Shown in pieces: positions 15,880 through 24,525 of a stretch of 64,000 bases of DNA (positions are counted from its first letter, which is position 1; every line of letters begins with the position of its first letter). Source of the DNA: Paenibacillus sp. PL91 (GTDB lineage: Bacteria > Bacillota > Bacilli > Paenibacillales > Paenibacillaceae); the NCBI RefSeq assembly GCF_012935325.2, contig NZ_JABBYG020000027.1, positions 1 through 64,000 on the forward strand, given 5' to 3'. The notes under the pieces are model-generated. The model searched no databases. It was given only the letters and a program-made list of their open reading frames with translations, and had not been told where the DNA came from. The position numbers and the translations under genes are program-made.

Positions 15880-16262
15880 CATGAACAGGAGAAGTACGTT
15901 TGCTTGTGGATTCGCAGAGAGGACAACCGTCATTCGAATCGGCGTCGCATCATGATGTGTGGCAATGGGAAAATGGAATGGGGCTGAAAGTTGTCTGGTC
16001 CGCCAAACGGAAATATGCACCTGGGAGCTTTGTTCCGAGCTGTTGCAGCGAAATGCACGATCATAAGGATAGGGCGGCAATGCCAAGTCTTTTATGAGGG
16101 CGCATATTTAGCAGCGCAGGGTAGGCAGCAACGTATCGTCTGCGTTAAAGACTCTAAGAGGAACGAATCCTCAGCGGAAGCTGTCGATTTGTTCAAGCAG
16201 AGTGGGACCGCGAGTTTACACGCCTCTGCAGCATAATATGCTGCAGGGGCTTTTCTTTTTTT
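15880..16262 (+). promoter_or_regulatory. T-box leader, cysteine-responsive
   Basis: A tRNA-sensing leader occupying the gap before cysE. Visible parts: the AGAGAG motif near 15915, the distal GGCTGAAAG near 15981, a specifier region GAAATGCACG with codon TGC (Cys) at 16054-16056, and the T-box AGAGTGGGACCGCG (16199-16212, 13 of 14 to consensus). The terminator stem is 16223-16234 paired with 16238-16249, then a T-run to 16262. Uncharged tRNA-Cys would pair with the T-box and prevent termination. Small open reading frames drawn within this stretch are not genes. Confidence 0.93.
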
Positions 16263-16302
16263 TATTAGAATCATATGAGCGTTTGAAAAAGGAGCATTGC
16301 TT

Positions 16303-16965
16303 ATGTTTCGTCATTTCCGATCAGACATACAGGCGGTATTCGAGAATGATCCGGCTGCCCGCAGTCGTTTCGAGGTTGTTTTCACCTATTCGGGCTTACA
16401 CGCCATTTGGGCTCACCGCATCGCCCATCCCCTATACCGCAGAGGCTGGTTTACTATTGCGAGAATGATCTCTCAGGTGAGCCGTTTCATGACGGGCATT
16501 GAGATTCATCCGGGCGCTCAAATCGGCGAGCGATTGTTTATCGATCATGGAATGGGTGTCGTGATTGGAGAAACTTGCGAAATAGGCGATGATGTTGTGA
16601 TTTATCAAGGCGTTACTTTAGGCGGTACAGGAAAGGAAAAAGGGAAGCGTCATCCGACAATCGGCAATAATGTGGTTATCGGCTCAGGCGCGAAGGTGCT
16701 TGGATCATTCCAAGTCGGCGACTTTTCCAGCATTGGGTCCAACGCCGTTGTTCTGAGGGAAGTGCCCTCGAATTGCACCGTAGTAGGAAATCCGGGTCGT
16801 GTCGTTAAACGCAATGGAGAGCGAGTAGGCGATCGTTTGGATCATACGCAGCTCCCCGATCCAGTCATAGAAATGTTCCGTACGATGCAGAAGGAAATAG
16901 ATGATTTAAAAACCGAGCTGAATCAGCTTCGGGAACCTGTAGCTGGAGGAGAAATTCGAAAATGA
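16303..16965 (+). CDS. cysE: Serine O-acetyltransferase
   Basis: Acetylates serine with acetyl-CoA, the first step of cysteine synthesis. The 220-residue protein has the left-handed beta-helix hexapeptide repeats typical of the family (GVVIGETCEIGDDVVIYQGV near 85-105) and the substrate-binding histidines in HPGAQIG and DHGMGV. ATG at 16303 lies 8 bases after AAAAAGGAG. It is controlled by the cysteine T-box upstream and overlaps cysS by 4 bases. Confidence 0.96.
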   Translation: MFRHFRSDIQAVFENDPAARSRFEVVFTYSGLHAIWAHRIAHPLYRRGWFTIARMISQVSRFMTGIEIHPGAQIGERLFIDHGMGVVIGETCEIGDDVVIYQGVTLGGTGKEKGKRHPTIGNNVVIGSGAKVLGSFQVGDFSSIGSNAVVLREVPSNCTVVGNPGRVVKRNGERVGDRLDHTQLPDPVIEMFRTMQKEIDDLKTELNQLREPVAGGEIRK

Positions 16966-18398
16966 CAGTATCCATTTATAATACCGTTTCAAGGTTGAAA
17001 GAGCCTTTTGTATCGCTAGAGCCTGGTAAAGTTAAGATGTATGTCTGCGGCCCGACCGTCTATGATTACATTCATATCGGGAATGCACGGCCCGTAATTT
17101 TCTTCGATGTTGTTCGCCGTTATTTTGAGGATATCGGGAATGAGGTCCAATATGTCGTGAACTTTACGGACGTAGACGACAAGCTTATTCGCAAAGCCGA
17201 GCAGCTTGGCGCAACGGTGCCAGAAGTAGCGGAAAAGTTTATTGAGGCATTTTATGCGGATATCGAATCGCTTGGCGTTCATAAGGCGACGCTTAATCCG
17301 CGCGTGACGGAGCATATTCCTCAGATTGTTACGTTTATTCAAGGGCTGATAGACAAAGGCTATGCTTATATGAGCGAGGGCGATGTCTATTACCGTACGG
17401 CTGCATTCGCAGATTACGGCAAGCTTTCGCATCAGAATATAGAAGAGCTTCAGTTCGGTATCCGGGTTGAGATTGGCGAACGCAAGGAGAACCAGCAGGA
17501 TTTTGTATTGTGGAAGGGCGCTAAGCCTGGAGAAATCAAATGGGAAAGCCCATTTGGCGATGGCCGTCCTGGCTGGCATATTGAATGCTCGGCTATGGCG
17601 CGCGAGTATCTTGGGGATACTTTGGATATTCACGGGGGCGGACATGATTTGCAGTTCCCGCATCATGAGTGCGAGGTTGCTCAATCGGAAGCCTTAACCG
17701 GCAAGCCGCTAGCGAACTATTGGATGCATAACGGCTATATTCATATTAACAATGAGAAAATGTCCAAATCACTAGGCAACGGCATTACGGTACATGAGAT
17801 TGTGAAGCGGGTTAAGCCACAGGCCATCCGTTACTTTATGCTCTCGACTCATTATCGCAGCCCGTTGAACTTCAGCGATGATTCCGTTGCCCAAGCTGAA
17901 AACAGCGTGGAGCGGATTGCAAACTGCGCAGCAAATCTAAAGCATAGGCTTTCTGCCATGAACGGTGAGTTCACAGAGGCAGGTGGAAGCGGACTTGTTC
18001 CGTCGGGCGATAGAGCGCTGGATGCGAGACTTATGGCCATACATGACCAATTCCATGCGAAAATGGGCGATGATTTCAATACGCCTGATGCGATAACCAC
18101 GGTATTCGACTTAGTTACGGAAGCGAATCAATATCTGAATCGTTCAGATGCGGCTGCAAGTGCAGTATACGCTTTGCTTACTCTTCTTGAGCGTATAGAT
18201 GCTGTGCTAGGCTTGCTCCCGCAGCAGCAAGCGGATGGTGAGCTGCTAGATGCGGATATAGAACAGCTGATTGTAGAGCGTACGGAAGCCCGCCAGACGA
18301 AAAATTGGGCTAGAGCCGACGAAATTCGTGATTTGCTTACGGAGAAAAACATCGTGCTTGAGGATACGCCGCAAGGTATCCGCTGGCGGCGCAAATGA
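16962..18398 (+). CDS. cysS: Cysteinyl-tRNA synthetase
   Basis: Class I synthetase charging tRNA-Cys. The 478-residue protein has the zinc ligand Cys in MYVCGPTVYDYIHIGNAR (HIGH motif), further zinc ligands in the HIECSAM segment and the HHECE segment, and KMSKSLGN near 267. Start overlaps the cysE stop (ATGA) and the end overlaps mrnC, so three genes are coupled. Regulated by the cysteine T-box, which fits its substrate. Confidence 0.97.
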   Translation: MTVSIYNTVSRLKEPFVSLEPGKVKMYVCGPTVYDYIHIGNARPVIFFDVVRRYFEDIGNEVQYVVNFTDVDDKLIRKAEQLGATVPEVAEKFIEAFYADIESLGVHKATLNPRVTEHIPQIVTFIQGLIDKGYAYMSEGDVYYRTAAFADYGKLSHQNIEELQFGIRVEIGERKENQQDFVLWKGAKPGEIKWESPFGDGRPGWHIECSAMAREYLGDTLDIHGGGHDLQFPHHECEVAQSEALTGKPLANYWMHNGYIHINNEKMSKSLGNGITVHEIVKRVKPQAIRYFMLSTHYRSPLNFSDDSVAQAENSVERIANCAANLKHRLSAMNGEFTEAGGSGLVPSGDRALDARLMAIHDQFHAKMGDDFNTPDAITTVFDLVTEANQYLNRSDAAASAVYALLTLLERIDAVLGLLPQQQADGELLDADIEQLIVERTEARQTKNWARADEIRDLLTEKNIVLEDTPQGIRWRRK

Positions 18399-18823
18399 GT
18401 GAGCATAATGATTTAAATATGCTGCTCTTTCATCCGCCTTCTAAAAAACCGCAGCTTATGAACCCAGTCGTTCTGGCTTATATAGGAGATGCCGTTTTTG
18501 AGCTTCTCGTACGGCAGTATTTAATCTCGCTTCCAAACCAGAAGTCGCATCATCTCCACCGTGAGGCGACAAAATTTGTATCCGCCAAAGGGCAGAAGAG
18601 AACACTGGATCTCTGGCAGCCGCATTTGACCGAAGAGGAGGCGGACATTGTCCGCCGCGGCCGCAATTCGAAGTCTGGCACGCCACCCAAAAATGCCGAT
18701 CTCGCCGATTATCGGCTCGCTACTGCATTGGAGAGCTTGGTAGGATACCTCTATTATGAAGGTCGTATCACCAGACTGAACGAATTGCTCGCGATTGCGC
18801 TAGGAGAACAAGAAAAGCAATAA
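18395..18823 (+). CDS. mrnC: Mini-ribonuclease III
   Basis: Matures 23S rRNA; an RNase III catalytic domain without the double-stranded RNA-binding domain. The 142-residue protein has the catalytic signature NPVVLAYIGDAVFELLVR (about 23-40), with the acidic residues of the RNase III active site, and a second acidic block ESLVGYLYYEG near 113. ATG at 18395 overlaps the cysS stop by 4 bases. Confidence 0.95.
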   Translation: MSEHNDLNMLLFHPPSKKPQLMNPVVLAYIGDAVFELLVRQYLISLPNQKSHHLHREATKFVSAKGQKRTLDLWQPHLTEEEADIVRRGRNSKSGTPPKNADLADYRLATALESLVGYLYYEGRITRLNELLAIALGEQEKQ

Positions 18824-18874
18824 GGCTGGCGCATGCCATTAGAGAATATTAAAACGATATAAGGAGGGTAACCG

Positions 18875-19630
18875 ATGACAGAAGAAACGATTCAAGATGA
18901 GATGATTGCCGGTAAGCACCCTGTGCTCGAGGCGCTTCGATCAGGACGTGAAATTAATAAAATATGGATTGCCGACGGTGCACAGAAGACCTTGACGCAG
19001 CCAATCGTTGCAGAAGCAAAGAAGTTCGGCATTGTCGTACAGTTTGTTGACAAGAGAAAGCTCGACAGCTTAACCCCGGGCGTTACCCATCAGGGAGTTG
19101 TCGCGCAAGCGGCTGCCTTCGCCTATGTGGAGGTAGAGGAGATTCTTGAACGAGCGAAGCAGCGTGATGAGGTTCCTTTTATACTGCTGCTTGACGAGAT
19201 TGAAGATCCGCATAATCTAGGCTCCATTCTTCGCACGGCCGAATGTACAGGAGTTCATGGCGTGATCATTCCGAAGCGTCGTTCTGCGGGACTTACAGCT
19301 ACTGTACTGAAAACATCTGCCGGAGCAGCTGAGCATGTGCCTGTTGCACGCGTTACGAATCTGGCGCAAACAATCGATAAGCTGAAGGAAGCGGGCGTAT
19401 GGGTAGCAGGAACTGACCTTAGCGCTTCGCAAGATGTATATAAGATGAAATTCGATATGCCGCTAGTTATCGTCATCGGCAACGAGAGCAAAGGCATGGG
19501 AAGACTCATTAAGGAAAAATGCGATTTTCTCGTTAAGTTGCCGATGCTCGGCCAACTGAATTCCTTGAACGCTTCGGTTGCAGCTGGTGTTCTTATGTAT
19601 GAGGTCGTGCGGCAACGCCGGAGCATGTAG
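18875..19630 (+). CDS. rlmB: 23S rRNA (guanosine-2'-O-)-methyltransferase RlmB
   Basis: SPOUT-class (TrmH family) methyltransferase for guanosine 2251 of 23S rRNA by family assignment. The 251-residue protein has an N-terminal substrate-binding domain (AGKHPVLEALRSGREI near 12-27) and a knotted SAM domain with the motifs EDPHNLGSILRTAE, IGNESKGMGRL and LNSLNASVAAGVLMYE. ATG at 18875 after AAGGAGGG. Confidence 0.93.
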   Translation: MTEETIQDEMIAGKHPVLEALRSGREINKIWIADGAQKTLTQPIVAEAKKFGIVVQFVDKRKLDSLTPGVTHQGVVAQAAAFAYVEVEEILERAKQRDEVPFILLLDEIEDPHNLGSILRTAECTGVHGVIIPKRRSAGLTATVLKTSAGAAEHVPVARVTNLAQTIDKLKEAGVWVAGTDLSASQDVYKMKFDMPLVIVIGNESKGMGRLIKEKCDFLVKLPMLGQLNSLNASVAAGVLMYEVVRQRRSM

Positions 19631-19633
19631 GCC

Positions 19634-20158
19634 ATGAATCGGCGCGACGATATTTTATTGGTCGATGGGTATAACGTGATTGGCGCTTGGCCGGTTCTCG
19701 AGAAGCTGAAGGAGTACGCTCTAGAGGAAGCTCGGGACAAGCTGCTCGATATGCTGGCGGACTACCAAGGATTCACGGGCATGCAAGTATACGTCGTGTT
19801 TGATGCGCATCAGGTGCCCGGACTCGGGGCCACTTATCGGCACCACAAGCTGATGATCGTATATACGAAAGAGAAGGAAACGGCCGATGAATGTATCGAG
19901 CGTCTCTGCTCCGAACTGTTTGTAAGACGGAGGAACATTTATGTTGCAACGTCTGATTTGGTAGAGCAGCATGTAGCTTTCGGTAAAGGAGCGCTCCGCG
20001 TTTCCGCGCGCGAGCTGCTTATCGATATTAACCAAAACCGCAAAAACATCGAGCAATCGCTGCGCGAGGATAAGCCGGGGAAGCGCAATTCGGTAGATGG
20101 AATCGTAAGCCTTGAGGTCCGGAGCAAGCTAGAAAAGCTTCGCCGAGGAGAGAAATAA
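19634..20158 (+). CDS. rae1: Ribosome-dependent mRNA endonuclease Rae1 (YacP, NYN domain)
   Basis: The 174-residue NYN/PIN-like nuclease starts with DILLVDGYNVIGAWP (acidic residue near 11), a second acidic block FDAHQVPG near 56 and ETADECIERL near 79. In B. subtilis Rae1 cleaves mRNA in the ribosomal A site. ATG at 19634 is 3 bases after the rlmB stop with no strong ribosome binding site, so translation is probably coupled to rlmB. Confidence 0.9.
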   Translation: MNRRDDILLVDGYNVIGAWPVLEKLKEYALEEARDKLLDMLADYQGFTGMQVYVVFDAHQVPGLGATYRHHKLMIVYTKEKETADECIERLCSELFVRRRNIYVATSDLVEQHVAFGKGALRVSARELLIDINQNRKNIEQSLREDKPGKRNSVDGIVSLEVRSKLEKLRRGEK

Positions 20159-20268
20159 TGGATACTTACTTAATTGCTGGCGATAGCGTGAGCGGAACAA
20201 GTTGAAATGCCTATGCCACAAAGTTACAAAATTGCTAGAAAATCGATGGTTTACGAGTACCCGATTGG

Positions 20269-20298
20269 TTGACGGTGTAAGGTTACATAATGTATACT
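20269..20298 (+). promoter_or_regulatory. Candidate sigma-A promoter of sigH
   Basis: TTGACG (20269-20274), an 18-bp spacer and TATACT (20293-20298). It is the only convincing promoter in the gap 20159-20457; the rest of that gap is the repeat at 20315-20400 and unassigned sequence. Confidence 0.6.
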
Positions 20299-20314
20299 GA
20301 CTCTATTATTAGCG

Positions 20315-20400
20315 ATAAGAACGTGTGGTTTTGCCAGGTATACTTTCTTATCTCTCGACGTGAAGCGCTGCTGGACCTAAGCGATTAGGGACAGTTAGAT
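20315..20400 (+). repeat. Hairpin-containing intergenic repeat, copy 1 (upstream of sigH)
   Basis: GATAAGAACGTGTG and TATACTTTCTTATC form an imperfect stem, followed by TCTCGACGTGAAGCGC and a stretch with CTAAGCGATT. The same order of elements recurs at 24986-25080. It lies in the sigH leader, so it may also act on sigH mRNA. Confidence 0.5.
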
Positions 20401-20457
20401 AGGTTTGCGTGAATATGAATCTAGCGGTGTACGCCTTGCAGGCCGGAGGGATAGTTC

Positions 20458-21108
20458 GTGAGTATCGACCTCAAAGAATGGAGTACGCTTGAGTATGACA
20501 GCAGTACGGACGAGGATATCGTCGAAGCGGTCCGCAATGGCGACAGCATAGCGTTGGAATATTTGATTAACAAGTATAAGAACTTTGTGAGAGCCAAAGC
20601 GCGCTCGTATTTTCTTATCGGTGCGGATCGTGAAGATATCGTGCAGGAGGGTATGATTGGTCTTTATAAAGCAATTCGTGATTTTAAAGGGGACAAGCTT
20701 GCAAGCTTCAAAGCCTTTGCGGAATTGTGCATAACTAGACAAATTATTACCGCCATCAAAACTGCCACGCGTCAGAAGCACATCCCGCTTAATTCCTACG
20801 TATCGCTTGATAAGCCCATTTATGATGAAGATTCGGATCGCACGCTGCTTGATGTCATTTGTGGCACGCGAGTATCTGATCCTGAAGAATTAATTATTAA
20901 TCAAGAAGAATTTATTGGCCTGGAAGATAAGATGTCCGAAATTTTAAGCGACCTTGAACGTAAGGTGCTCATGCTTTATTTGGATGGAAGATCTTATCAG
21001 GAGATTGCAGTCGATCTGGATCGGCATGTGAAATCAATAGACAATGCCCTTCAACGTGTAAAGCGAAAGCTTGAGCGTTACTTGGAAGTCAGAGACATTA
21101 GCGGTTAA
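20458..21108 (+). CDS. sigH: RNA polymerase sigma-H factor (Spo0H)
   Basis: Directs stationary-phase and early sporulation genes. The 216-residue protein has region 2 (about 30-95, with the DREDIVQEGMIGLYKAIRDF core-binding and -10 recognition segment) and region 4 (about 160-210, helix-turn-helix with DGRSYQEIAVDL). GTG start at 20458 lies 6 bases after GGAGGG. The position after rae1 and before rpmG-secE-nusG matches other Bacillales. Confidence 0.96.
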   Translation: MSIDLKEWSTLEYDSSTDEDIVEAVRNGDSIALEYLINKYKNFVRAKARSYFLIGADREDIVQEGMIGLYKAIRDFKGDKLASFKAFAELCITRQIITAIKTATRQKHIPLNSYVSLDKPIYDEDSDRTLLDVICGTRVSDPEELIINQEEFIGLEDKMSEILSDLERKVLMLYLDGRSYQEIAVDLDRHVKSIDNALQRVKRKLERYLEVRDISG

Positions 21109-21139
21109 GTGCAATTATACGTAAATTTCTTTTAAAGAG

Positions 21140-21187
21140 GACTGTCTTCCATCTGGCGGTGTCCAGATGGAATATACAGTCTTTTTG
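21140..21187 (+). terminator. Terminator after sigH
   Basis: A long stem: GACTGT pairs with ACAGTC and inside it CCATCTGG pairs with CCAGATGG around the loop CGGTGT; five T residues follow. The rest of the gap 21109-21423 holds the rpmG promoter region and no gene. Confidence 0.9.
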
Positions 21188-21282
21188 TTTTAAAAGGGCT
21201 CAAGTAGACTATACTGATAGGGACGAGCCCGATATTGCTGTTGTTACCATATATTCGTAGGGCCAAACACTTATCTTTTACA

Positions 21283-21311
21283 TTGACATCAAAATTGCTG
21301 TATGATAAAGT
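21283..21311 (+). promoter_or_regulatory. Promoter region of rpmG-secE-nusG
   Basis: A consensus TTGACA at 21283-21288 is followed by TATGATAAAGTG. With a 17-bp spacer the -10 would be TAAAGT (21306-21311), with a 15-bp spacer GATAAA; neither is perfect, so the exact -10 is unsure. Confidence 0.5.
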
Positions 21312-21423
21312 GTTTAGGTAGGCCTAAATTCGAGGTTTTTTTTCGTTTTGGCGTTGGAATCAATGAACTTTCATATAGAGCTTCATGATTCGTATTTTGT
21401 AGCAGTTCGGGAGGTGTAATTCA

Positions 21424-21573
21424 ATGCGGGTAATTATCACGTTGGCATGCACAAACTGCAAACAGAGAAACTATGCGAGCAGCAAGAACAAACGCAATCA
21501 CCCCGACCGCATCGAGTTGAAGAAGTTTTGCAAGTTCTGTAACGAGCAGACTCCTCATCGCGAGACGAGATAG
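21424..21573 (+). CDS. rpmG: 50S ribosomal protein L33
   Basis: A 49-residue protein, MRVIITLACTNCKQRNYASS at its start, with two CxxC zinc motifs (C9-x2-C12 and C36-x2-C39), so it is the zinc-binding form of L33. It ends HRETR. ATG at 21424 follows GGGAGGTG. L33 immediately upstream of secE-nusG is typical of Firmicutes. Confidence 0.95.
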   Translation: MRVIITLACTNCKQRNYASSKNKRNHPDRIELKKFCKFCNEQTPHRETR

Positions 21574-21591
21574 TCAATTGGAGGTGTGAAC

Positions 21592-21801
21592 GTGGCATTT
21601 TTGGCTAAACTAAAGCAAGGCTTTGGTACAACGTTTAGTTTTTTTGCCGACAGCTGGGCGGAACTTAAGAAGGTTCGCTGGCCAAGCCGTAAAGAGTTGA
21701 CAAGCTATTCGATCGTGGTTTTGCTTACGATCACGCTTGTAACGATTTACTTCTGGCTTCTTGACATCGGGATCTCGTCTCTGGTTGAACTCATTGTTTA
21801 A
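21592..21801 (+). CDS. secE: Preprotein translocase subunit SecE
   Basis: Essential membrane partner of SecY. The 69-residue protein has the amphipathic ADSWAELKKVRWPSRKEL segment and one transmembrane helix (about 37-60), the short form usual in Firmicutes. GTG at 21592 is chosen because GGAGGTG (21580-21586) is at the right distance; the GTG at 21586 is part of that site. Confidence 0.95.
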   Translation: MAFLAKLKQGFGTTFSFFADSWAELKKVRWPSRKELTSYSIVVLLTITLVTIYFWLLDIGISSLVELIV

Positions 21802-21825
21802 GAAGGGTCCAAAGGTGGATTTGTG

Positions 21826-22359
21826 ATGGAAAAAAGATGGTACGTCGTGCATACCTACTCAGGCTATGAGAACAAGGTGAAAGCCAATTTGGAGCGCCGT
21901 GTTGAATCAATGGGCATGGAAGACAAGATTTTCCGTGTTCTAGTTCCTATGGAAGATGAAGTGGTAGAGAAGGACGGTAAGAAGAAGACTGTCCAGCGTA
22001 AGGTCTACCCCGGCTATGTTCTTGTGGAAATGGTTCAAACCGACGATTCTTGGTACGTTGTTCGGAATACGCCAGGCGTAACTGGATTTGTAGGATCAAC
22101 AGGTTCCGGTTCAAAACCGATTCCTCTATTGCCAGATGAGGTTGAGCAAATACTCAAGCACATGGGCATGGAAGAGCCAAAACCGAAAATCGAGTTCGAT
22201 CTGAAAGAAACGGTTCGCGTCAAAGTAGGTCCTTTCGCAGATTTTGTTGGTACAGTAGAAGAAATTTTGCTGGACAAAGCGAAGTTGAAGGTTCATGTAA
22301 ACATGTTTGGCAGGGAGACCCCGCTGGAGCTGGATTACACTCAAGTGGAGAAGATATAA
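21826..22359 (+). CDS. nusG: Transcription termination/antitermination factor NusG
   Basis: Binds RNA polymerase and affects pausing and termination. The 177-residue protein has the NGN domain (1-115, starting WYVVHTYSGYENKVK) and the C-terminal KOW domain (about 122-175, KVGPFADFVGTVEE). ATG at 21826 is 7 bases after AAGGTGG; the GTG at 21823 is one codon earlier. Confidence 0.97.
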   Translation: MEKRWYVVHTYSGYENKVKANLERRVESMGMEDKIFRVLVPMEDEVVEKDGKKKTVQRKVYPGYVLVEMVQTDDSWYVVRNTPGVTGFVGSTGSGSKPIPLLPDEVEQILKHMGMEEPKPKIEFDLKETVRVKVGPFADFVGTVEEILLDKAKLKVHVNMFGRETPLELDYTQVEKI

Positions 22360-22476
22360 TATCTGGTTTCCGAACCCATCGGTTCATTCCGGTGGAGGTT
22401 TGGACGCGAAGTGACAATGCCATTTAGGTGGTAAACGTTATTTACGCATGGAATAAAGGGTTAGGAGGTGTCAGGC

Positions 22477-22902
22477 ATGGCAAAGAAAGTCATCAAGATG
22501 GTCAAACTGCAAGTTCCTGCAGGTAAAGCAAACCCAGCGCCGCCGATCGGTCCAGCACTTGGTCAAGCAGGCGTGAACATTATGGCGTTTTGTAAAGAGT
22601 TTAATGCTCGTACAGCAGATCAAGCAGGCTTGATTATTCCAGTCGTTATTACAGTATTTGAAGACCGTTCGTTCACGTTCGAAACAAAAACGCCGCCGGC
22701 AGCAGTATTGCTACGCGTCGCAGCTGGAATCGAAAAAGGTTCAGGCGAACCGAACAAGAAGAAGGTCGCTACTGTAAAACGTGACAAAGTTCGCGAAATC
22801 GCTGAGCAAAAAATGCCGGATCTTAACGCAGCTTCTGTAGAAGCGGCAATGCGTATGGTTGAAGGTACTGCTCGCAGCATGGGCGTAACTATTGTTGACT
22901 AA
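22477..22902 (+). CDS. rplK: 50S ribosomal protein L11
   Basis: Part of the GTPase-associated centre of the large subunit. The 141-residue protein has the N-terminal domain with the proline-rich PAGKANPAPPIGPALGQAGV (17-36) and the C-terminal rRNA-binding domain. ATG at 22477 lies 8 bases after AGGAGG. Begins the rplKAJL group. Confidence 0.97.
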   Translation: MAKKVIKMVKLQVPAGKANPAPPIGPALGQAGVNIMAFCKEFNARTADQAGLIIPVVITVFEDRSFTFETKTPPAAVLLRVAAGIEKGSGEPNKKKVATVKRDKVREIAEQKMPDLNAASVEAAMRMVEGTARSMGVTIVD

Positions 22903-22923
22903 TACCGCGAGGTAGCTTGCTTT

Positions 22924-22941
22924 GCGAGGCTTCGGCTTCGC
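22924..22941 (+). other. Small hairpin between rplK and rplA
   Basis: GCGAGGC-TTCG-GCTTCGC, a 7-bp stem with a stable TTCG tetraloop, is followed by two similar GGAGGAT-type stretches. There is no T-run, so it is not a terminator; it may affect L1 translation, where autoregulation is known in bacteria. Confidence 0.35.
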
Positions 22942-23001
22942 GAGTGGGAGGATCATCCTTAGGAGGATTTTCCGCTACAACCACATAAGGAGGAAATTAC
23001 A

Positions 23002-23694
23002 ATGGCTAAACAAGGTAAAAAATATGTAGAAGCTGCTAAGCTTATCAACAGCGAAGCAACTTACGAGCCTTTAGAAGCGATCGAGCTTGTAAAAAAGGCA
23101 GCAACAGCTAAATTCGACGAGTCCGTTGAAGTAGCAGTTCGTTTGGGTGTAGACCCGCGTAAACAAGACCAAGCAGTTCGTGGCGTAGTAGTACTACCAC
23201 ACGGTACTGGTAAAACTAAACGTGTTCTCGTTTTCGCAAAAGGCGAAAAAGTGAAAGAAGCGGAAGCTGCGGGTGCTGACTTTGTTGGCGATGCAGACAT
23301 GATCAACAAAATCCAACAAGGCTGGTTCGAATTCGACGTTTGCGTAGCAACGCCGGACATGATGGCTGAAGTTGGTAAACTTGGACGGATCCTTGGTGGT
23401 AAAGGTTTGATGCCTAACCCTAAAGCAGGTACAGTAACGTTTGACGTTGCTAAAGCCGTTCAAGAAATCAAAGCCGGTAAGATTGAATACCGTCTTGATA
23501 AAGCAGGTCAAATCCATGCGCCAATCGGTAAAGTATCTTTCGATGCTGAGAAACTCAACGAGAACCTCAAGTCATTGATCGACGCACTTAACCGTGCTAA
23601 ACCGGCTGCTGCAAAAGGTATTTACCTGAAAAATATCTCCGTTTCTTCGACAATGGGCCCTGGCGCTCGTGTTTCTACAGCGGTATATCGCTAA
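23002..23694 (+). CDS. rplA: 50S ribosomal protein L1
   Basis: Forms the L1 stalk of the ribosome and often represses its own mRNA. The 230-residue length is typical. The signature stretch GRILGGKGLMPNPKAGTV lies near residues 124-141, and the C-terminal part (ISVSSTMGPGARV) is also conserved. ATG at 23002 after AAGGAGG. Confidence 0.97.
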   Translation: MAKQGKKYVEAAKLINSEATYEPLEAIELVKKAATAKFDESVEVAVRLGVDPRKQDQAVRGVVVLPHGTGKTKRVLVFAKGEKVKEAEAAGADFVGDADMINKIQQGWFEFDVCVATPDMMAEVGKLGRILGGKGLMPNPKAGTVTFDVAKAVQEIKAGKIEYRLDKAGQIHAPIGKVSFDAEKLNENLKSLIDALNRAKPAAAKGIYLKNISVSSTMGPGARVSTAVYR

Positions 23695-23714
23695 GAAGAA
23701 CGGAACTAAATTCG

Positions 23715-23863
23715 AATACGCATACCGTAGACAGTAGGTGCCATTAGGCTTAATTTCCTACCGAGGTGTTATGATAAAACGTTTGTAAGCAACATTCGAT
23801 CCTTTTTGGGTTGATGCGCGATAACGACATCATGGCCTTCGCAGTGTCTGCGAAGGCCTTTCT
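23715..23863 (+). promoter_or_regulatory. L10 leader (autoregulatory mRNA element)
   Basis: The Firmicutes L10 leader signature is present: CCGTAGACAGTAGGTGC followed by TTCCTACCGAGGT, with GTAGG (23734-23738) pairing with CCTAC (23757-23761). A strong stem-loop GGCCTTCGCAG / CTGCGAAGGCC (23834-23858) followed by TTTCT can serve as the attenuator. L10 bound with L12 is known to use such leaders to control rplJL. Confidence 0.85.
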
Positions 23864-23930
23864 CATGCATCGAGGCGTGGAAAGCCCGTCGTAATTAACG
23901 GAATGTATACTATTACGGGAGGTGTACAGT

Positions 23931-24434
23931 TTGGCTAACGCAAATATCATCCAAGAGAAACAAGAGGCAGTTGCCGTAATCGCGGCTAAAATTGCTGCTA
24001 GCTCCAGTACAGTTGTAGCTGACTATCGTGGACTGAACGTTGCGCAAGTAACTGAACTTCGGAAACAACTTCGTGAAGCAGGAATCGAATTCCAAGTTCT
24101 TAAAAACTCGCTCGTTCGCCGCGCAACTGAAGGTACGGATTTCGTAGAATTGAACAACATTCTTACAGGTCCTACTGCAATTGCATTCGGTAAAGAAGAC
24201 GCTGTTGCTCCAGCTAAAATTTTGAACGATTTCGCTAAGAAGAACGATGCTTTGAAACTTAAAGGCGGCGTTGTAGAAGGTAAAGTCGTATCACAAGAAG
24301 AGATTAAAGCACTTGCGGAACTTCCGTCCCGCGAAGGTTTGCTTTCTATGCTCCTCAGCGTATTGCAAGCTCCAGTGCGCAACTTCGCGCTTGCGGTTAA
24401 AGCAGTCGGCGAGAAACAAGAAGCACAAGCTTAA
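23931..24434 (+). CDS. rplJ: 50S ribosomal protein L10
   Basis: Base of the L7/L12 stalk. The 167-residue protein starts MANANIIQEKQEAV; its N-terminal domain binds 23S rRNA and the C-terminal helix (LSVLQAPVRNFALAVKAV) carries L12 dimers. TTG at 23931, 6 bases after GGGAGGTG, is preferred over the GTG at 23922, which overlaps that site. Confidence 0.95.
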   Translation: MANANIIQEKQEAVAVIAAKIAASSSTVVADYRGLNVAQVTELRKQLREAGIEFQVLKNSLVRRATEGTDFVELNNILTGPTAIAFGKEDAVAPAKILNDFAKKNDALKLKGGVVEGKVVSQEEIKALAELPSREGLLSMLLSVLQAPVRNFALAVKAVGEKQEAQA

Positions 24435-24525
24435 TAATCTACAGTCACTTATTGCAATGAACCGACGCAAGTCGGCTGCATGATAAAACAACAAAAAAAT
24501 AAACCATATTCCCGGAGGTATAACC

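Noticed and set aside
15900..16236. Two short open frames between gltX and cysE
   Set aside because: They lie within the T-box leader, whose structure explains the sequence.
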